NCBI GenBank assembly: GCA_963778075.1
Contig: CAVZTJ010000009.1
Coordinates: 310,001-374,000 of the forward strand
Direction: 5' to 3'
DNA: 64,000 nucleotides
Origin: JASHPR01 sp963778075
GTDB taxonomy: Bacteria > Actinomycetota > Actinomycetes > Streptosporangiales > Streptosporangiaceae
The notes under the pieces are model-generated. The model was given only the letters and a program-made list of their open reading frames with translations. It ran no database searches and had not been told where the DNA came from. Position 1 is the first letter of the stretch; each line of letters starts with the position of its first letter. Positions 34,751 to 44,989 of the stretch are shown here, in pieces. The translations under genes and the position numbers were made by a program.

Positions 34751-36721
34751 TTACAGCGCACCTGAGCCGCGGTCCGACAGCACCTTGCGACGCTGCTCCA
34801 GAGACACGAGATCACCAAACATCCGGTTGTAAGCGGCTGTAGCTTCCACCGGGTTCATTCGCTGCAGCCGCGACTTGATCTGGGCGATCTCCCTGCTTAC
34901 GGATAGCTCCTCGACGCGCGCCAGGATTGCTTCCGCGTACCGGGCATCCGCCTCCCCATCGGGGCGAGGCACCTCGATCCGTTCCACGGCCAGCCGAGTC
35001 ACGAACGCCCGTGCCCGGTCGTCCGGCGCGGCCTCACGCAGTCGCTCAGCCCACTCTCTGCCGCCTGACACGCTGGCCGTGCCGCCGCACTGGGCAATCA
35101 GTCCGAACACCGACGAGTGCACGGGGGCACTGAACGACTCGGCCCCGAGAGCGTCAAATGCCGGGCCGCACAGGGCCGGCCGCTGGACCGCGAGCTTGAG
35201 CACCTGGCGCTCCAGCTTGATCACGGGATCGCTCATGTCATAGCTGAACTCAGGAGCGCGCTCACCGGCCGCGCCGTTGTGCGAGGGCTCCATGCGGCCG
35301 GTATTTTCGTGGCCACGCGATCCAGCGCCGCGCTGAGACGGACTGTTCGGGCCAGCGGCGCCAGTGCGCCCGGCCCGACGCTGCGCTGGCGTGGACGGAG
35401 CACGCGCGCGGACCCGAGCCAGGACGAAGTCCTCATCCATGATGCCGAGCCAGCGGTCCAGGCTCACCGCGTACCGGTCGCGCAGGCCGTAGTCCTTGAT
35501 CTGGCCGACGATCGCCGCGGCGGCGTCCAGCGCCGCGAGGCGCCCCTCGTTGGTGTCGAGGTTGTGCTTGCGGAGCTCGCTTTGGATGGCGAACTCGTAC
35601 AGCGGGACGCGCTGGGCGATCAGGTCCCTGACCGCAGCGTCGCCGTGTTTGAGCCGCAGGTCGCACGGGTCAAGGCCGTCGGGCTGCACCGAGCACATCA
35701 TCTGCGTGACGAATTCGTCTTCAAAGTTGAACGCGCGCCCGATCGCCTGCTGACCGGCAGCGTCACCGTCGAAGGTGAAGATGACCTCGCCACGGAACTT
35801 GTCCGAGTCCAGCAGCAGCCGCCGCAGGATCTTGATGTGGCCGACGCCGAACGAGGTCCCGTTCGTCGCCACCGCCGTGGTGATCCCGGCCAGGTGGCAG
35901 GCCATCACGTCGGTGTAGCCCTCCACGATCACCGCCTGGCGGCGCTGCCCGATGTCCCGCCTGGCCAGGTCCGCCCCATAGAGCACGTCGCTCTTGTTGA
36001 ATAGCGGGGTCGTCGTGGTGTTCAGGTACTTCGGGCCGTCCTCGTCCTCGGCCAGCTTGCGGGCCCCAAACGCGATCACGTCCCCGTGCAGGTCCCTGAT
36101 CGGCCAGATCAGCCGGTTGCGGAACGCGTCTATCGGGCCGCGCCTGCCCTGCTTCGCCAGCCCGCCGCGGATCAGTTCCTCGTCGGTGAACCCGCGGCCG
36201 CGCAGGTGCCGGGCCAGCGCGTCCCACTCGGCGGGCGCGTAACCGATCCCGAACCGCGCCCAGTCGGCCTCCGCGAACCCGCGCGACGAGAGAAACGCGC
36301 GAGCGGAGCCAGCCTGGGGGGCAGATATCCGTTCAAGGTAGAAATCCGCGGCGGCTTGATGCGCCTCAATCAGCCGCCTTCGCTGGGAATGGTCGCGTCC
36401 GGGCACGCGTCCGCCCTGCTCGTACCGCAGCTCGATCCCGGCCCTGGCCGCGAGCCGCTCGACGGCCTCGGCAAAGCCGAAGTTCTCGATCCGCTGCACG
36501 AACTTGATGACGTCGCCGCCCTCGGTGCAGGAGAAGCAGTACCAGAGCCCGCGGGCCGGGGTGACGTTGAAGGACGGCGTCTTCTCGTCGTGGAACGGGC
36601 ACAGGCCCTTGAGCGAGCCGCCGCCGGCGCTGCGCAGCTGCAGGTACTCCCCCACGACCTCCTCGACGGCGGAGCGCTCACGGACCAGCGCGATATCTTC
36701 GTCGCGGATCCGGCCTGCCAC
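34751..36721 (-). CDS. dnaG: DNA primase
   Basis: 656 residues synthesising RNA primers at the replication fork. The N-terminal CHC2 zinc finger has C41, H44, C62 and C65; the TOPRIM core contains EGYTDVMACHLAG and FDGDAAGQQA; the C-terminal helicase-binding domain follows a Ser/Gly-rich linker (about residues 435-485). Start: GTG 36721 (VAGRIRDEDIALVRER) matches the N-terminus of relatives; the frame to ATG 36748 adds nine unrelated residues. rpoD lies 97 bp downstream. Confidence 0.95.
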   Translation of the reverse strand: MAGRIRDEDIALVRERSAVEEVVGEYLQLRSAGGGSLKGLCPFHDEKTPSFNVTPARGLWYCFSCTEGGDVIKFVQRIENFGFAEAVERLAARAGIELRYEQGGRVPGRDHSQRRRLIEAHQAAADFYLERISAPQAGSARAFLSSRGFAEADWARFGIGYAPAEWDALARHLRGRGFTDEELIRGGLAKQGRRGPIDAFRNRLIWPIRDLHGDVIAFGARKLAEDEDGPKYLNTTTTPLFNKSDVLYGADLARRDIGQRRQAVIVEGYTDVMACHLAGITTAVATNGTSFGVGHIKILRRLLLDSDKFRGEVIFTFDGDAAGQQAIGRAFNFEDEFVTQMMCSVQPDGLDPCDLRLKHGDAAVRDLIAQRVPLYEFAIQSELRKHNLDTNEGRLAALDAAAAIVGQIKDYGLRDRYAVSLDRWLGIMDEDFVLARVRARAPSTPAQRRAGRTGAAGPNSPSQRGAGSRGHENTGRMEPSHNGAAGERAPEFSYDMSDPVIKLERQVLKLAVQRPALCGPAFDALGAESFSAPVHSSVFGLIAQCGGTASVSGGREWAERLREAAPDDRARAFVTRLAVERIEVPRPDGEADARYAEAILARVEELSVSREIAQIKSRLQRMNPVEATAAYNRMFGDLVSLEQRRKVLSDRGSGAL

Positions 36722-36837
36722 GTCTGCCCACCGCCGATCGCCATGCACCTGCTAACCGTCCCGGCGAGTCTAGTCCTCGCTACTGGCAGAACAGGCCAAC
36801 ACCGGCCGCGCGCCCGGCAGCCGTAAGATTGCCGCTC

Positions 36838-37458
36838 GTGCGGGCGATCACGTGGGTCAAGGAACGCGGGGCGGAGTTCGCCGAGATCGAGATCGGCGGC
36901 GGGGAGTTGCGGGCGGCCGGCGTGGCCGTCAGCGGCGACCCGGTCCCCTACCGGCTGGAGTACGAGCTCGACTGCCAGGACGGCTTTGCCACGCGCCGGC
37001 TCTCGGTGCGGGCCTGGGGCGCAGGCTGGGGGCGCCACCTCGAGCTGACCCGCGATCCGCGCGACGGCTGGGCCGTCGACGCCGGATCGGACGGCGACCC
37101 CGGCGCGCCGGGCGCGCCGCCGGCGGGCGGCGACCCGGCGGCCTTTGCCGATGCCCTCGACTGTGACCTCGGGGAATGCCCGGTCACGAACACGATGCCG
37201 GTGCTGCGCCGTGGCCTGCTCGGCGGTGGCGACCCGGCCGAGTTCCTGATGGCGTGGGTCAGCGTCCCGTGGCTGGCCGTCATCCCGTCCCGCCAGCTTT
37301 ACACCCATCTGCGCAGCGGCCCGGCGTTCGAGCCCGGGCTGCCCTGGCCGGGACCGCTGAGCGTCATCCGGTACGAAAGCGGCGACTTCTCCGCTGACGT
37401 CACGTTCGACGCCGAGGGCGTGGTCGTGGACTACCCGGGCCTCGGCCGGATGGCCTGA
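36838..37458 (+). CDS. putative glycolipid-binding protein
   Basis: A 206-residue protein resembling the glycolipid-binding domain family (PF06475): ITWVKERGAEFAEIEIG, RLEYELDCQDGFATRRLSVRA, then LDCDLGECPVTNTMPVLR, a motif with the conserved TNT segment. No signal peptide or membrane helix. GTG 36838 is chosen; TTG 36829 is an alternative, and neither has a clear ribosome site. It is divergent from dnaG by about 116 bp. Binding of glycolipid is known only for relatives. Confidence 0.75.
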   Translation: MRAITWVKERGAEFAEIEIGGGELRAAGVAVSGDPVPYRLEYELDCQDGFATRRLSVRAWGAGWGRHLELTRDPRDGWAVDAGSDGDPGAPGAPPAGGDPAAFADALDCDLGECPVTNTMPVLRRGLLGGGDPAEFLMAWVSVPWLAVIPSRQLYTHLRSGPAFEPGLPWPGPLSVIRYESGDFSADVTFDAEGVVVDYPGLGRMA

Positions 37459-37502
37459 GTCGCGGTTGCGGCCGCTGACGGGCTTGCTGGTACGGTCACG
37501 GC

Positions 37503-38213
37503 GTGCGCCGGCTGCTGGTCCTGTGGGACGTTGACTACACGCTGATCGACTCCAACGGGATTGGCCGGGAGCTGTACCAGACGGTGTTTCGCGAGATGTT
37601 CGGCCGGGACATGCCCCAGCCAGGGTCCATGGCCGGGCGCACCGACCGGGCGATCGTCGCCGAGATGCTGACCCTGGCCGAGCTGGACGACCCGCGCCAG
37701 CACGTCGACGAGTTCCACCGGCTGATGGCGGCCCACTCCCCTGGCCTGGCCGACCGGGTGGCGGAGCGGGTGCGGATCCTGCCCGGAGCCGCCGAGGCCA
37801 TGACCGCGCTGGCCCGGCTTGACGGGCTCGGCGTGGTCCAGTCGCTGCTGACCGGCAACATCAGGCCGCTGGCGGAGGTGAAGCTCGGCCCGCTCGGCCT
37901 GACCGAGCACCTGGACCTGGACGCCGGAGCCTACGGCAGCATCCACGAGGTCAGGGCCGAGCTCGTGCACCAGGCCCGGCGTAACGCGTCGCGTGCGTAC
38001 CGGGCCGACTTCGGCGGCGACGCCACCGTGCTCGTCGGGGACACGCCGCTCGACGTCGAGGCCGCGCTGACCACCGGCGCCCGGGCGGTTGGCGTGGCGA
38101 CCGGCGCGTTCACCGTGGGCGAGCTGGCCGCCGCCGGGGCGCACGCGGTGCTGGCCGATCTGGCCGACACCGACCTGGTGGTCGCCGCGATCCTCGGCAC
38201 CGACGCGGGTTAG
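37503..38213 (+). CDS. HAD-superfamily hydrolase
   Basis: 236 residues. The HAD nucleophile motif is DVDYTLIDS (D9/D11), motif II SLLTGN near residues 117-122, and motif III/IV GDTPLDVEAALT near 179-190. A helical cap domain lies between motifs I and II. The fold suits phosphoglycolate phosphatase-like enzymes acting on small phosphorylated metabolites; specificity is unknown. GTG start at 37503. Confidence 0.88.
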   Translation: MRRLLVLWDVDYTLIDSNGIGRELYQTVFREMFGRDMPQPGSMAGRTDRAIVAEMLTLAELDDPRQHVDEFHRLMAAHSPGLADRVAERVRILPGAAEAMTALARLDGLGVVQSLLTGNIRPLAEVKLGPLGLTEHLDLDAGAYGSIHEVRAELVHQARRNASRAYRADFGGDATVLVGDTPLDVEAALTTGARAVGVATGAFTVGELAAAGAHAVLADLADTDLVVAAILGTDAG

Positions 38214-38404
38214 AAGCAAGGCCGGTTAGTTAAGCGAGTTACCTGGCTGTCAAGGTGTGGCGCCGGGGGCTTCTGAGCGTAGTGCCCGCTCTGTGCCTGT
38301 TGCGCGTCGATCGGGAATCCTTGGGGCTCATTGACACGCATGTCCCGTTTACTGTACTGATATCCGAACACCGTCCCCGCGGAAACGAGCCCCAGGGAGG
38401 GACA

Positions 38405-39742
38405 TTGTCCTTCACAGACGCTGATCTTGCCCGGCTGCTGATCGCGCTGGCTGTCCTCCTGCTGGCCGCGCACAGCGTGGGTGCCCTGTTCGCGCGGTTC
38501 AGGCAACCGCGCGCGATCGGCGAGATTGCAGGCGGCATATTGCTCGGGCCCTCGGCCCTGGGCGCGGCATTCCCGGCCGTCCAGCACTGGATCTTCCCGG
38601 CGAGCGGCTCGTCGGCCACCGCGCTGGGGGCGGTTTATCAGCTGGGCCTGCTGCTGCTGATGTTCGCCGCAGGCGCAGAGATGCGGCGGCTGATTCAGCG
38701 CAACGCAGTACGCACGGTCGGGCTCATTGCGTCATTCGGTCTTGTGCTGCCATTCGCGGCCGGGCTCGGCCTGGTAGCGGTGCTGGGCGCCAGCAATTTC
38801 ATCGGCACTGCTGGCAACAAGGCGGCGCTTACCTTGGTGTTCGGGATGGCAGTAGCAGTCACGAGCATCCCGGTTATCTCGCGGATCATGCACGACACCG
38901 GCCTGCTGGGCACGCGCTTCTCCCGCATCGTGCTGTCGGTCGCCGTCATCGAGGACATCGTGCTGTATGTCGTCCTCGCGGTCACGATCGGCCTCGTGCA
39001 AGCCAGCGGCAGCACGACGTTCGGTGTCCCGGCAGCGCTGAAAATCCACACCGTGGCCGAAAGCGGCATCTATCACACGGCAGTCGCCGTGCTGTTCCTC
39101 GGCCTGGCACTCACCCTCGGCGGACGCGCCTACAAGGCGCTGATCGGCATGCGGGCCAACCCCATGGCCCGCCGCAGCCCTGTCGCGGGCCAGCTCCTAT
39201 GGATGCTCGCACTGTCGGCGGCTGCGCTCGCGCTGGGTCTCGTACCCCTATACGGCGCGTTCGTCGCCGGAATCACCGTCGCGATGGCCACTGGCGACGA
39301 AGTTGTACCGGAGCGCAACGCACTCGCGGGTGTCTCGTTCGGCTTCTTCATTCCCGTCTACTTCGCGATCATCGGCATCCAGCTCGACCTGATTCACCAC
39401 TTCGCCGTGCTGTTCTTCCTCGGCTTCCTCGCCTTCGCTTGTGCTGCGAAAGCAGTCAGCGTCTACCTGGGAGCGCGCCTGTCCCGCGAGAACAGTTTCA
39501 TGTCCGCGAGCCTGGCGATTGCGATGAACGCCCGCGGCGGACCGGGAATCGTGCTCGCCTCGACGGCCTTTGCCGCAGGCATCATCAACCAGACCTTCTT
39601 CGTCAGCCTGGTGATGCTCTCGGTCGTGACCTCACTGCTGGCCGGATCTTGGCTTGAGCGCGTCGCCGACCGGCTCACCCGGGCCGGAGAAGAGCCACTT
39701 CACAACGAGGCCGAGGCGGAAGACGAGCTCAGCACTACCTGA
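38405..39742 (+). CDS. cation:proton antiporter (CPA2 family)
   Basis: 445 residues with about twelve membrane helices. CPA2 features: GEIAGGILLGPSALG, the helix with TSIPVISRIMHDTGLLG, and VAVIEDIVLYVVLAV where the transport aspartate pair is ED. The C-terminus is a short acidic tail with no TrkA-N domain. It probably exchanges Na+ or K+ for H+. TTG 38405 is used because GGGAGG lies 5 bases before it; the upstream open frame shows no membrane character. Confidence 0.88.
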   Translation: MSFTDADLARLLIALAVLLLAAHSVGALFARFRQPRAIGEIAGGILLGPSALGAAFPAVQHWIFPASGSSATALGAVYQLGLLLLMFAAGAEMRRLIQRNAVRTVGLIASFGLVLPFAAGLGLVAVLGASNFIGTAGNKAALTLVFGMAVAVTSIPVISRIMHDTGLLGTRFSRIVLSVAVIEDIVLYVVLAVTIGLVQASGSTTFGVPAALKIHTVAESGIYHTAVAVLFLGLALTLGGRAYKALIGMRANPMARRSPVAGQLLWMLALSAAALALGLVPLYGAFVAGITVAMATGDEVVPERNALAGVSFGFFIPVYFAIIGIQLDLIHHFAVLFFLGFLAFACAAKAVSVYLGARLSRENSFMSASLAIAMNARGGPGIVLASTAFAAGIINQTFFVSLVMLSVVTSLLAGSWLERVADRLTRAGEEPLHNEAEAEDELSTT

Positions 39743-39809
39743 GAGTGATGTCCAGCCCGTCTCCTCGGAGCGTTAGGCTACAGCGTCGCTTAACTGACCG
39801 GCCTTGGGG

Positions 39810-41036
39810 TTAGAGGTCGGTGAGGGGGACGTCGGGGTCGGTTAGGCGCTCGACGTTGACTTCGGCGCCGGCCCGGATCAGGGCCTGGATGTCGTCGTTG
39901 ACGTCCCAGACGTTAACGTTCATCCCGGCCACCACGATCCGGTCGGCCAGCCAGAACGCGATGAACTCGAGGGAGCCCTTGTCGCCGCGGTAGACGACGT
40001 CATCGTAGGTTCCCGGCTCGGGCAGCCCGGCGACCTCCATGCCGAGGTCGTACTGGTCGCTGAAGAAGTATGGCACCCAGTCGTATACGGCGACCTTGCT
40101 GAGCATCGAGCGCGCCGCGACCGGGCCGCTGGCCAGCGCGTTCCCCCAGTGCTCGACCCGGATCCTGCGGCCGAGCAGGGTATTGAACGCGTTGGCCACG
40201 TCACCGGCCGCGAAGACGTTGGGATCGGAGGTGCGCAGCTGCTGGTCGACCACGATGCCGTTGTCGACCTCGAGACCGGCCTCGACGGCGAGCCCGGTGT
40301 TGGGCACGACGCCGACCGCGATGATGACGGTACGCGCGGGCAGCTCCGCACCCGACGACGTGATCGCCCCGGACACGGCGCCGCCGGAGCCGATCACCTC
40401 GCTCAGGCTCTCGCCGAACCGGAAGGTCACCCCGTGGCTGCGGTGCAGGTCGGCGAAGATCTCGCCGACCTCGGGGCCCAGCGCCCGCCCCAGGACGCCG
40501 GATTCCGGCTCCAGGATCGTGACCTCGCACCCGTACTCGCGCGCCGCGGCCGCGGTCTCCAGGCCGATCCAGCCGCCCCCGGCGATGACCACCTGGCCGC
40601 CGCCGCGCAGCGCGGCAGAGAGGCTCTCCGAGTCGCCCACCGTGCGGAGGTAGTGGACGCCGTCGAGGTCGCCTCCGGGGATGTCCAGCCGCCGCGGCGA
40701 GGCGCCGGTGCTGATCAGCAGCTTCTCGTAGGGCACGGACTCGCCGCCCTCGAGCGTGACCCGGTGACCGGGCCGGTCGATCGAGGCCACGGTCGTGCCG
40801 CGCCGCAGGTCGACGTTGTGCTCCGAGTACCAGCCCTCGTCGTGCACGATGAACGAGTCCCGTGCGTCCTTGCCCAGCAGGTAGCCCTTGGACAGCGGCG
40901 GCCGCTCGTAAGGGAGCTGGTCTTCGGTGCCGAGCAGCACCACGTCGCCGTCGAACCCCTCCTCCCTGAGGGCCTCCGCGGCCTTGGCACCGGTGAGCAT
41001 CGCTCCGACGATCACGTACGGGTGGTTGGCTGGCAT
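39810..41036 (-). CDS. FAD-dependent NAD(P)H-ferredoxin-type reductase
   Basis: 408 residues of the glutathione-reductase-like fold. The N-terminal FAD motif is VIVGAMLTGAKAAEALREEG (GxMxTG instead of the usual GxGxxG), the NAD(P) motif is VVIAGGGWIGLETAAAAREYG, and AAGDVAN near residue 280 closes the FAD site. Such proteins reduce ferredoxin or rubredoxin for cytochrome P450 or dioxygenases; no ferredoxin gene is adjacent. ATG 41036 has AAGGAG 6 bases upstream. The gene is convergent with the antiporter. Confidence 0.88.
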   Translation of the reverse strand: MPANHPYVIVGAMLTGAKAAEALREEGFDGDVVLLGTEDQLPYERPPLSKGYLLGKDARDSFIVHDEGWYSEHNVDLRRGTTVASIDRPGHRVTLEGGESVPYEKLLISTGASPRRLDIPGGDLDGVHYLRTVGDSESLSAALRGGGQVVIAGGGWIGLETAAAAREYGCEVTILEPESGVLGRALGPEVGEIFADLHRSHGVTFRFGESLSEVIGSGGAVSGAITSSGAELPARTVIIAVGVVPNTGLAVEAGLEVDNGIVVDQQLRTSDPNVFAAGDVANAFNTLLGRRIRVEHWGNALASGPVAARSMLSKVAVYDWVPYFFSDQYDLGMEVAGLPEPGTYDDVVYRGDKGSLEFIAFWLADRIVVAGMNVNVWDVNDDIQALIRAGAEVNVERLTDPDVPLTDL

Positions 41037-41072
41037 CAAGAACTCCTTCCGGCGGCGAGTACGGAAAGGCTT

Positions 41073-42305
41073 TCACCCAGAGAGCCGGCCGTGCCATGCG
41101 ATGGCTGAAGTATCCGTGAGTGAGGCGATCTGGTCGACAACGACGCGTAGTCGATCCTCGTCACTACCTGCCGCGGCGAAGGCGGCCCGAAACACCGGTT
41201 CCAGCGCGCCGGGTGCCCCGGCCAGCACCGCCGCGGCCAGCTCGGCGATCAGCTCCCGCTCCCTGGCCTGGGTCTGCGCGGCGCCGGCCCGGGTCATCAC
41301 GTACTGCGCGGTGACCCCCTTCAGCAGCGCGCACTCGAGCCGCTGCTGACGCGGGACCACCAGGTCGGCGGCGTACCTGGTGAGCCGGACGCCCGGTGGC
41401 CTGGCGCCCAGCGTCGCGGCCTGCGCCGAGCTGCAGAACCGGCCGATCAGCTCGCTGGTCAGGTTCTTCAGCCCGGCCAGGGACACCAGGCTGCCGTCAA
41501 ACGCCGCCGGCCAGCACGGCAGCGCGAGCAGCCCGGCGAAGACCTCGCACAGCTCGTCGACGGTCGCCGACCCTGGGGCGCAGTACTCGTCAGCGGTGAG
41601 CGCGGCGACCGTCTTCTGCTCGGCGGGGTCACGCAACGCGCCCAGCGTGATCAGACCAGCCTGCAGCCCGTCCTCGAGGTCGTGCACGGAGTAGGCCACG
41701 TCGTCGGCCCAGTCCATGAGCTGGGCCTCCAGGCACAGCTTCTCGGGCGGCGCGCCGCCGCGGACCCAGGCGAACACGTCGGCGTCGTCGGCGTAGACGC
41801 CGAACTTGACCTGGCCGGGGCGGACGGGCCAGGGGTATTTGAGCGTCGCGTCCAGGGTGGCCCGGGTCAGGTTCAGGCCGGCGCCGGGCACCTTCGCCTC
41901 CAGCCGGGTCAGCAGCCGAAGGCTCTGCGCGTTGCCCTCGAAGCCGCCGCAGCCGGCGGCGAACGCGGCCAGCGCCGACTCCCCGTTGTGCCCGAACGGG
42001 GGGTGACCCAGATCGTGGGCCAGGCACGCGGCGTCGACCAGGTCGGGATCGCACCCCAGCACCGCGGCGGACTCCCGCCCGATCTGCGCGCATTCCAGCG
42101 AATGGGTGAGCCTGGTCCGCGGGAAGTCGCCCGAGCCCACTTCGACGACCTGCGTCTTTGCCGCCAGCCTGCGCAGCGCCGCGCTGTGCAGCACCCGGGC
42201 GCGGTCCCGCTGGAACGGGCCGCGCCCGGGGTTGCGCGCGCGCTTGGGCGACTCAGCTACCCACCGCTCGGTCGCGTGGGCGTCGTAGCCGCCTTCCGTC
42301 GTCAC
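41073..42305 (-). CDS. dgt: deoxyguanosinetriphosphate triphosphohydrolase-like protein
   Basis: A 410-residue HD-domain phosphohydrolase. The metal site is in LTHSLECAQIGR (H68) and HDLGHPPFGHNGE (H97, D98, H101). These enzymes cut dNTPs to nucleoside and triphosphate. The GTG start overlaps the ppdK stop by 4 bp. In actinobacteria dgt typically sits near dnaG (as Rv2343c-Rv2344c), matching the dnaG copy about 5 kb away. Confidence 0.92.
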   Translation of the reverse strand: MTTEGGYDAHATERWVAESPKRARNPGRGPFQRDRARVLHSAALRRLAAKTQVVEVGSGDFPRTRLTHSLECAQIGRESAAVLGCDPDLVDAACLAHDLGHPPFGHNGESALAAFAAGCGGFEGNAQSLRLLTRLEAKVPGAGLNLTRATLDATLKYPWPVRPGQVKFGVYADDADVFAWVRGGAPPEKLCLEAQLMDWADDVAYSVHDLEDGLQAGLITLGALRDPAEQKTVAALTADEYCAPGSATVDELCEVFAGLLALPCWPAAFDGSLVSLAGLKNLTSELIGRFCSSAQAATLGARPPGVRLTRYAADLVVPRQQRLECALLKGVTAQYVMTRAGAAQTQARERELIAELAAAVLAGAPGALEPVFRAAFAAAGSDEDRLRVVVDQIASLTDTSAIAWHGRLSG

Positions 42306-44989
42306 CGGCTGTCGCTGCGCCCTTCGGCGTCGGCCACGGCGGCGCGGCCTGCCTCCAGCCGGGCGACCGGGACCCGGAACGGGGAGCAGGACACGTAATC
42401 CAGCCCGACGTTGTGGAAGAAGTGCACCGAGTCCGGGTCGCCGCCGTGCTCGCCGCACACGCCGAGCTCGAGCTCGGGCCGGGCGGCCCGGCCTTCCTCT
42501 ACCGCGATCTTGATCATCCGGCCGACCCCGTCGGCGTCGATGGTCTCGAACGGCGAGACGCCGAAGATGCCGAGCTCGATGTAGCGGCTGAAGAACGCGC
42601 CCTCGACGTCGTCGCGGGAGAAGCCCCAGCCCATCTGCGTCAGGTCGTTGGTGCCGAACGAGAAGAACTCGGCCGACCCGGCGATCTCGCCAGCGATCAT
42701 GGCTGCCCTCGGCACCTCGATCATCGTCCCGATCAGCGTGTGCACGCTGATGCCGGTCTCCTCGGCCACCTCGGCGAGCACCTGCTCGGCCTGCTCACGG
42801 GAGATCTCCATCTCCTGCACCGACGCGGTCAGCGGGATCATGACCTCCGGCCGGGGGTCGCCGCCCGCCTGCTTGCGGTCGGCCGCGGCGTGCGCGATGG
42901 CCCGGACCTGCATGTTGAACAGCCCGGGGATGACCAGCCCGAGCCGGACGCCGCGGAGCCCGAGCATCGGGTTCTGCTCGTGCAGCCTGCGCACCGCGTC
43001 CAGCAGCCTGCGGTCCTGCTCCGTGGCGTTGTCGCCGGCCAGGGCCACCTTGACCGACAGGTCGGTCAGGTCGGGCAGGAACTCGTGCAGCGGCGGGTCG
43101 ATCAGCCGGATCACCACCGGCAGCCCGTCCATGGCCTCGAGGATCTCGACGAAGTCGCCGCGCTGCAGCGGTTCGAGCGCGTCGAGCGCTGCCTGCCGCT
43201 CGTCGTCGCCGCTGGCCAGGATCAGCCGCTCCACCAGCTGGCGCCGCTCGCCGAGGAACATGTGCTCGGTCCGCACCAGGCCGACGCCGCGCGCGCCGAA
43301 CCGGCGGGCCCTGGCGCAGTCGTCGCCGGTGTCGGCGTTCGCGTAGACGCCGAGGCGGCGCCGCTCATCGGCGTGCGTCATGATCCGGCTGACCGCGCTG
43401 ACCAGCTCGTCGGAATCCGGCTCGAGCTTGCCCTCGAAGAACTCAACCACCGGCGACGCCATGACGGGCACCTCGCCGAGGTACACCACGCCGGACGTGC
43501 CGTCGATGGAGATCACGTCTCCCTCGCTGACGGTGATCCCGCCCGGGGCGGTGAACTTGCGCCCGGCCAGGTCGACCTCGAGCTCGTCGGCGCCGCACAC
43601 GCAGGTCTTGCCCATGCCGCGGGCCACCACGGCCGCGTGGCTGGTCTTGCCGCCGCGGCTGGTCAGGATGCCCTGGGAGGCGATCATGCCGTGCAGGTCG
43701 TCGGGGTTGGTCTCGCGGCGGACCAGGATGACCTCCTCCCCCGCCGCGGCCTGCTGCACGGCCGTTGCGGAGTCGAACACGGCCTTGCCGACCGCGGCCC
43801 CCGGTGAAGCGCTGACCGCCTTTGTGATCTTCTTCACCTCGCCGCTGGTGTCGAAGCGCGGGAACATCAGCTGCGCGAGCTGGTCGCCGGTGACCCGGTC
43901 CAGCGCCTCGTCCATGCTGATCATGTCCTGGTCAACAAGCTGGATCGCGATCCGGAACGCGGCGGCCGCTGTGCGCTTGCCGACGCGCGTCTGCAGCATC
44001 CACAGCTTGCCGCGCTCTATTGTGAACTCGATGTCGCACAGGTCCCGGTAGTGGTTCTCCAGGGTCTGCATGATCTGCATCAGCTCGGCGTACGACTTCG
44101 AGTCGATCTGCTCGAGGTCCTGCAGCGGCACCGTGTTCCTGATCCCGGCCACCACGTCCTCACCCTGGGCGTTCTGCAGGTAGTCGCCGTACACGCCCTG
44201 CTGGCCGCTGCCCGGGTCGCGGGTGAACGCCACGCCGGTCCCGGAGTCCATGCCCAGGTTGCCGAACACCATCGCGACGATGTTGACGGCCGTGCCGAGG
44301 TCGGCCGGGATCCGCTCCTGGCGCCGGTACAAGATGGCCCGGTCCGCGTTCCAGGAGTTGAAGACCGCGTTGACCGCGAGGTCCATCTGCTCCCGCGGGT
44401 CCTGCGGGAAGTCCCGGCCGGTCTTGTCGCGGACGATGTTCTTGAACACCTCGACCAGGCCCTGCAGGTCGCCCGCGTCCAGGTCCAGGTCGTTCGTAGT
44501 GCCCTTGGCCTTCTTGGCCTCGTCGATCGCGTGCTCGAAGTTCTCGCCGTCGATGTCGAGCACGGTCTTTCCGAACATCTGGATCAGCCGCCGGTAGGAG
44601 TCCCAGGCGAACCGCTCGCTGCCGGCCTGCTTGGCCAGCCCGTGCACGGATTCATCGGACAGGCCGATGTTGAGCACGGTCTCCATCATGCCGGGCATGG
44701 AGAACTTGGCCCCCGACCGGACGCTGACCAGCAGCGGGTCGGCGTGGTCGCCGAGCCGCCTGCCGATCTTGGCCTCCAGCTGGGCCAGGTGCTCGTCGAC
44801 CTCGGCGGCCAGGCCGTCGGGCACCCTGCCCTCGGCGAGGTAGTAACGGCACGCGTCGGTCGTGATGATGAAGCCGGGCGGTACCGGCAGGCCCAGGTTG
44901 GTCATCTCGGCCAGGTTGGCGCCCTTGCCGCCCAGCAGGTCTCGCAGATCCTTGTTACCTTCGGTGAAGTCATAGACAAGCTTCGGCAC
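42302..44989 (-). CDS. ppdK: pyruvate, phosphate dikinase
   Basis: 895 residues converting pyruvate, ATP and phosphate to phosphoenolpyruvate, AMP and pyrophosphate. The ATP-grasp N-terminal domain (LLGGKGANLAEM; NSWNADRAILYRR), central phosphohistidine domain with H451 in GGKTSHAAVV, and C-terminal PEP domain with C845 in GVCGEHGGD are all complete. GTG 44989 is preferred because GAGGAG lies 8 bases upstream; the alternative GTG is 44998. The gene overlaps dgt downstream by 4 bp. Confidence 0.95.
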   Translation of the reverse strand: MPKLVYDFTEGNKDLRDLLGGKGANLAEMTNLGLPVPPGFIITTDACRYYLAEGRVPDGLAAEVDEHLAQLEAKIGRRLGDHADPLLVSVRSGAKFSMPGMMETVLNIGLSDESVHGLAKQAGSERFAWDSYRRLIQMFGKTVLDIDGENFEHAIDEAKKAKGTTNDLDLDAGDLQGLVEVFKNIVRDKTGRDFPQDPREQMDLAVNAVFNSWNADRAILYRRQERIPADLGTAVNIVAMVFGNLGMDSGTGVAFTRDPGSGQQGVYGDYLQNAQGEDVVAGIRNTVPLQDLEQIDSKSYAELMQIMQTLENHYRDLCDIEFTIERGKLWMLQTRVGKRTAAAAFRIAIQLVDQDMISMDEALDRVTGDQLAQLMFPRFDTSGEVKKITKAVSASPGAAVGKAVFDSATAVQQAAAGEEVILVRRETNPDDLHGMIASQGILTSRGGKTSHAAVVARGMGKTCVCGADELEVDLAGRKFTAPGGITVSEGDVISIDGTSGVVYLGEVPVMASPVVEFFEGKLEPDSDELVSAVSRIMTHADERRRLGVYANADTGDDCARARRFGARGVGLVRTEHMFLGERRQLVERLILASGDDERQAALDALEPLQRGDFVEILEAMDGLPVVIRLIDPPLHEFLPDLTDLSVKVALAGDNATEQDRRLLDAVRRLHEQNPMLGLRGVRLGLVIPGLFNMQVRAIAHAAADRKQAGGDPRPEVMIPLTASVQEMEISREQAEQVLAEVAEETGISVHTLIGTMIEVPRAAMIAGEIAGSAEFFSFGTNDLTQMGWGFSRDDVEGAFFSRYIELGIFGVSPFETIDADGVGRMIKIAVEEGRAARPELELGVCGEHGGDPDSVHFFHNVGLDYVSCSPFRVPVARLEAGRAAVADAEGRSDSR

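Noticed and set aside
42158..43807. 549-codon plus-strand open frame opposite ppdK
   Set aside because: Antisense to the complete ppdK gene with all catalytic residues; codon pattern follows the other strand.
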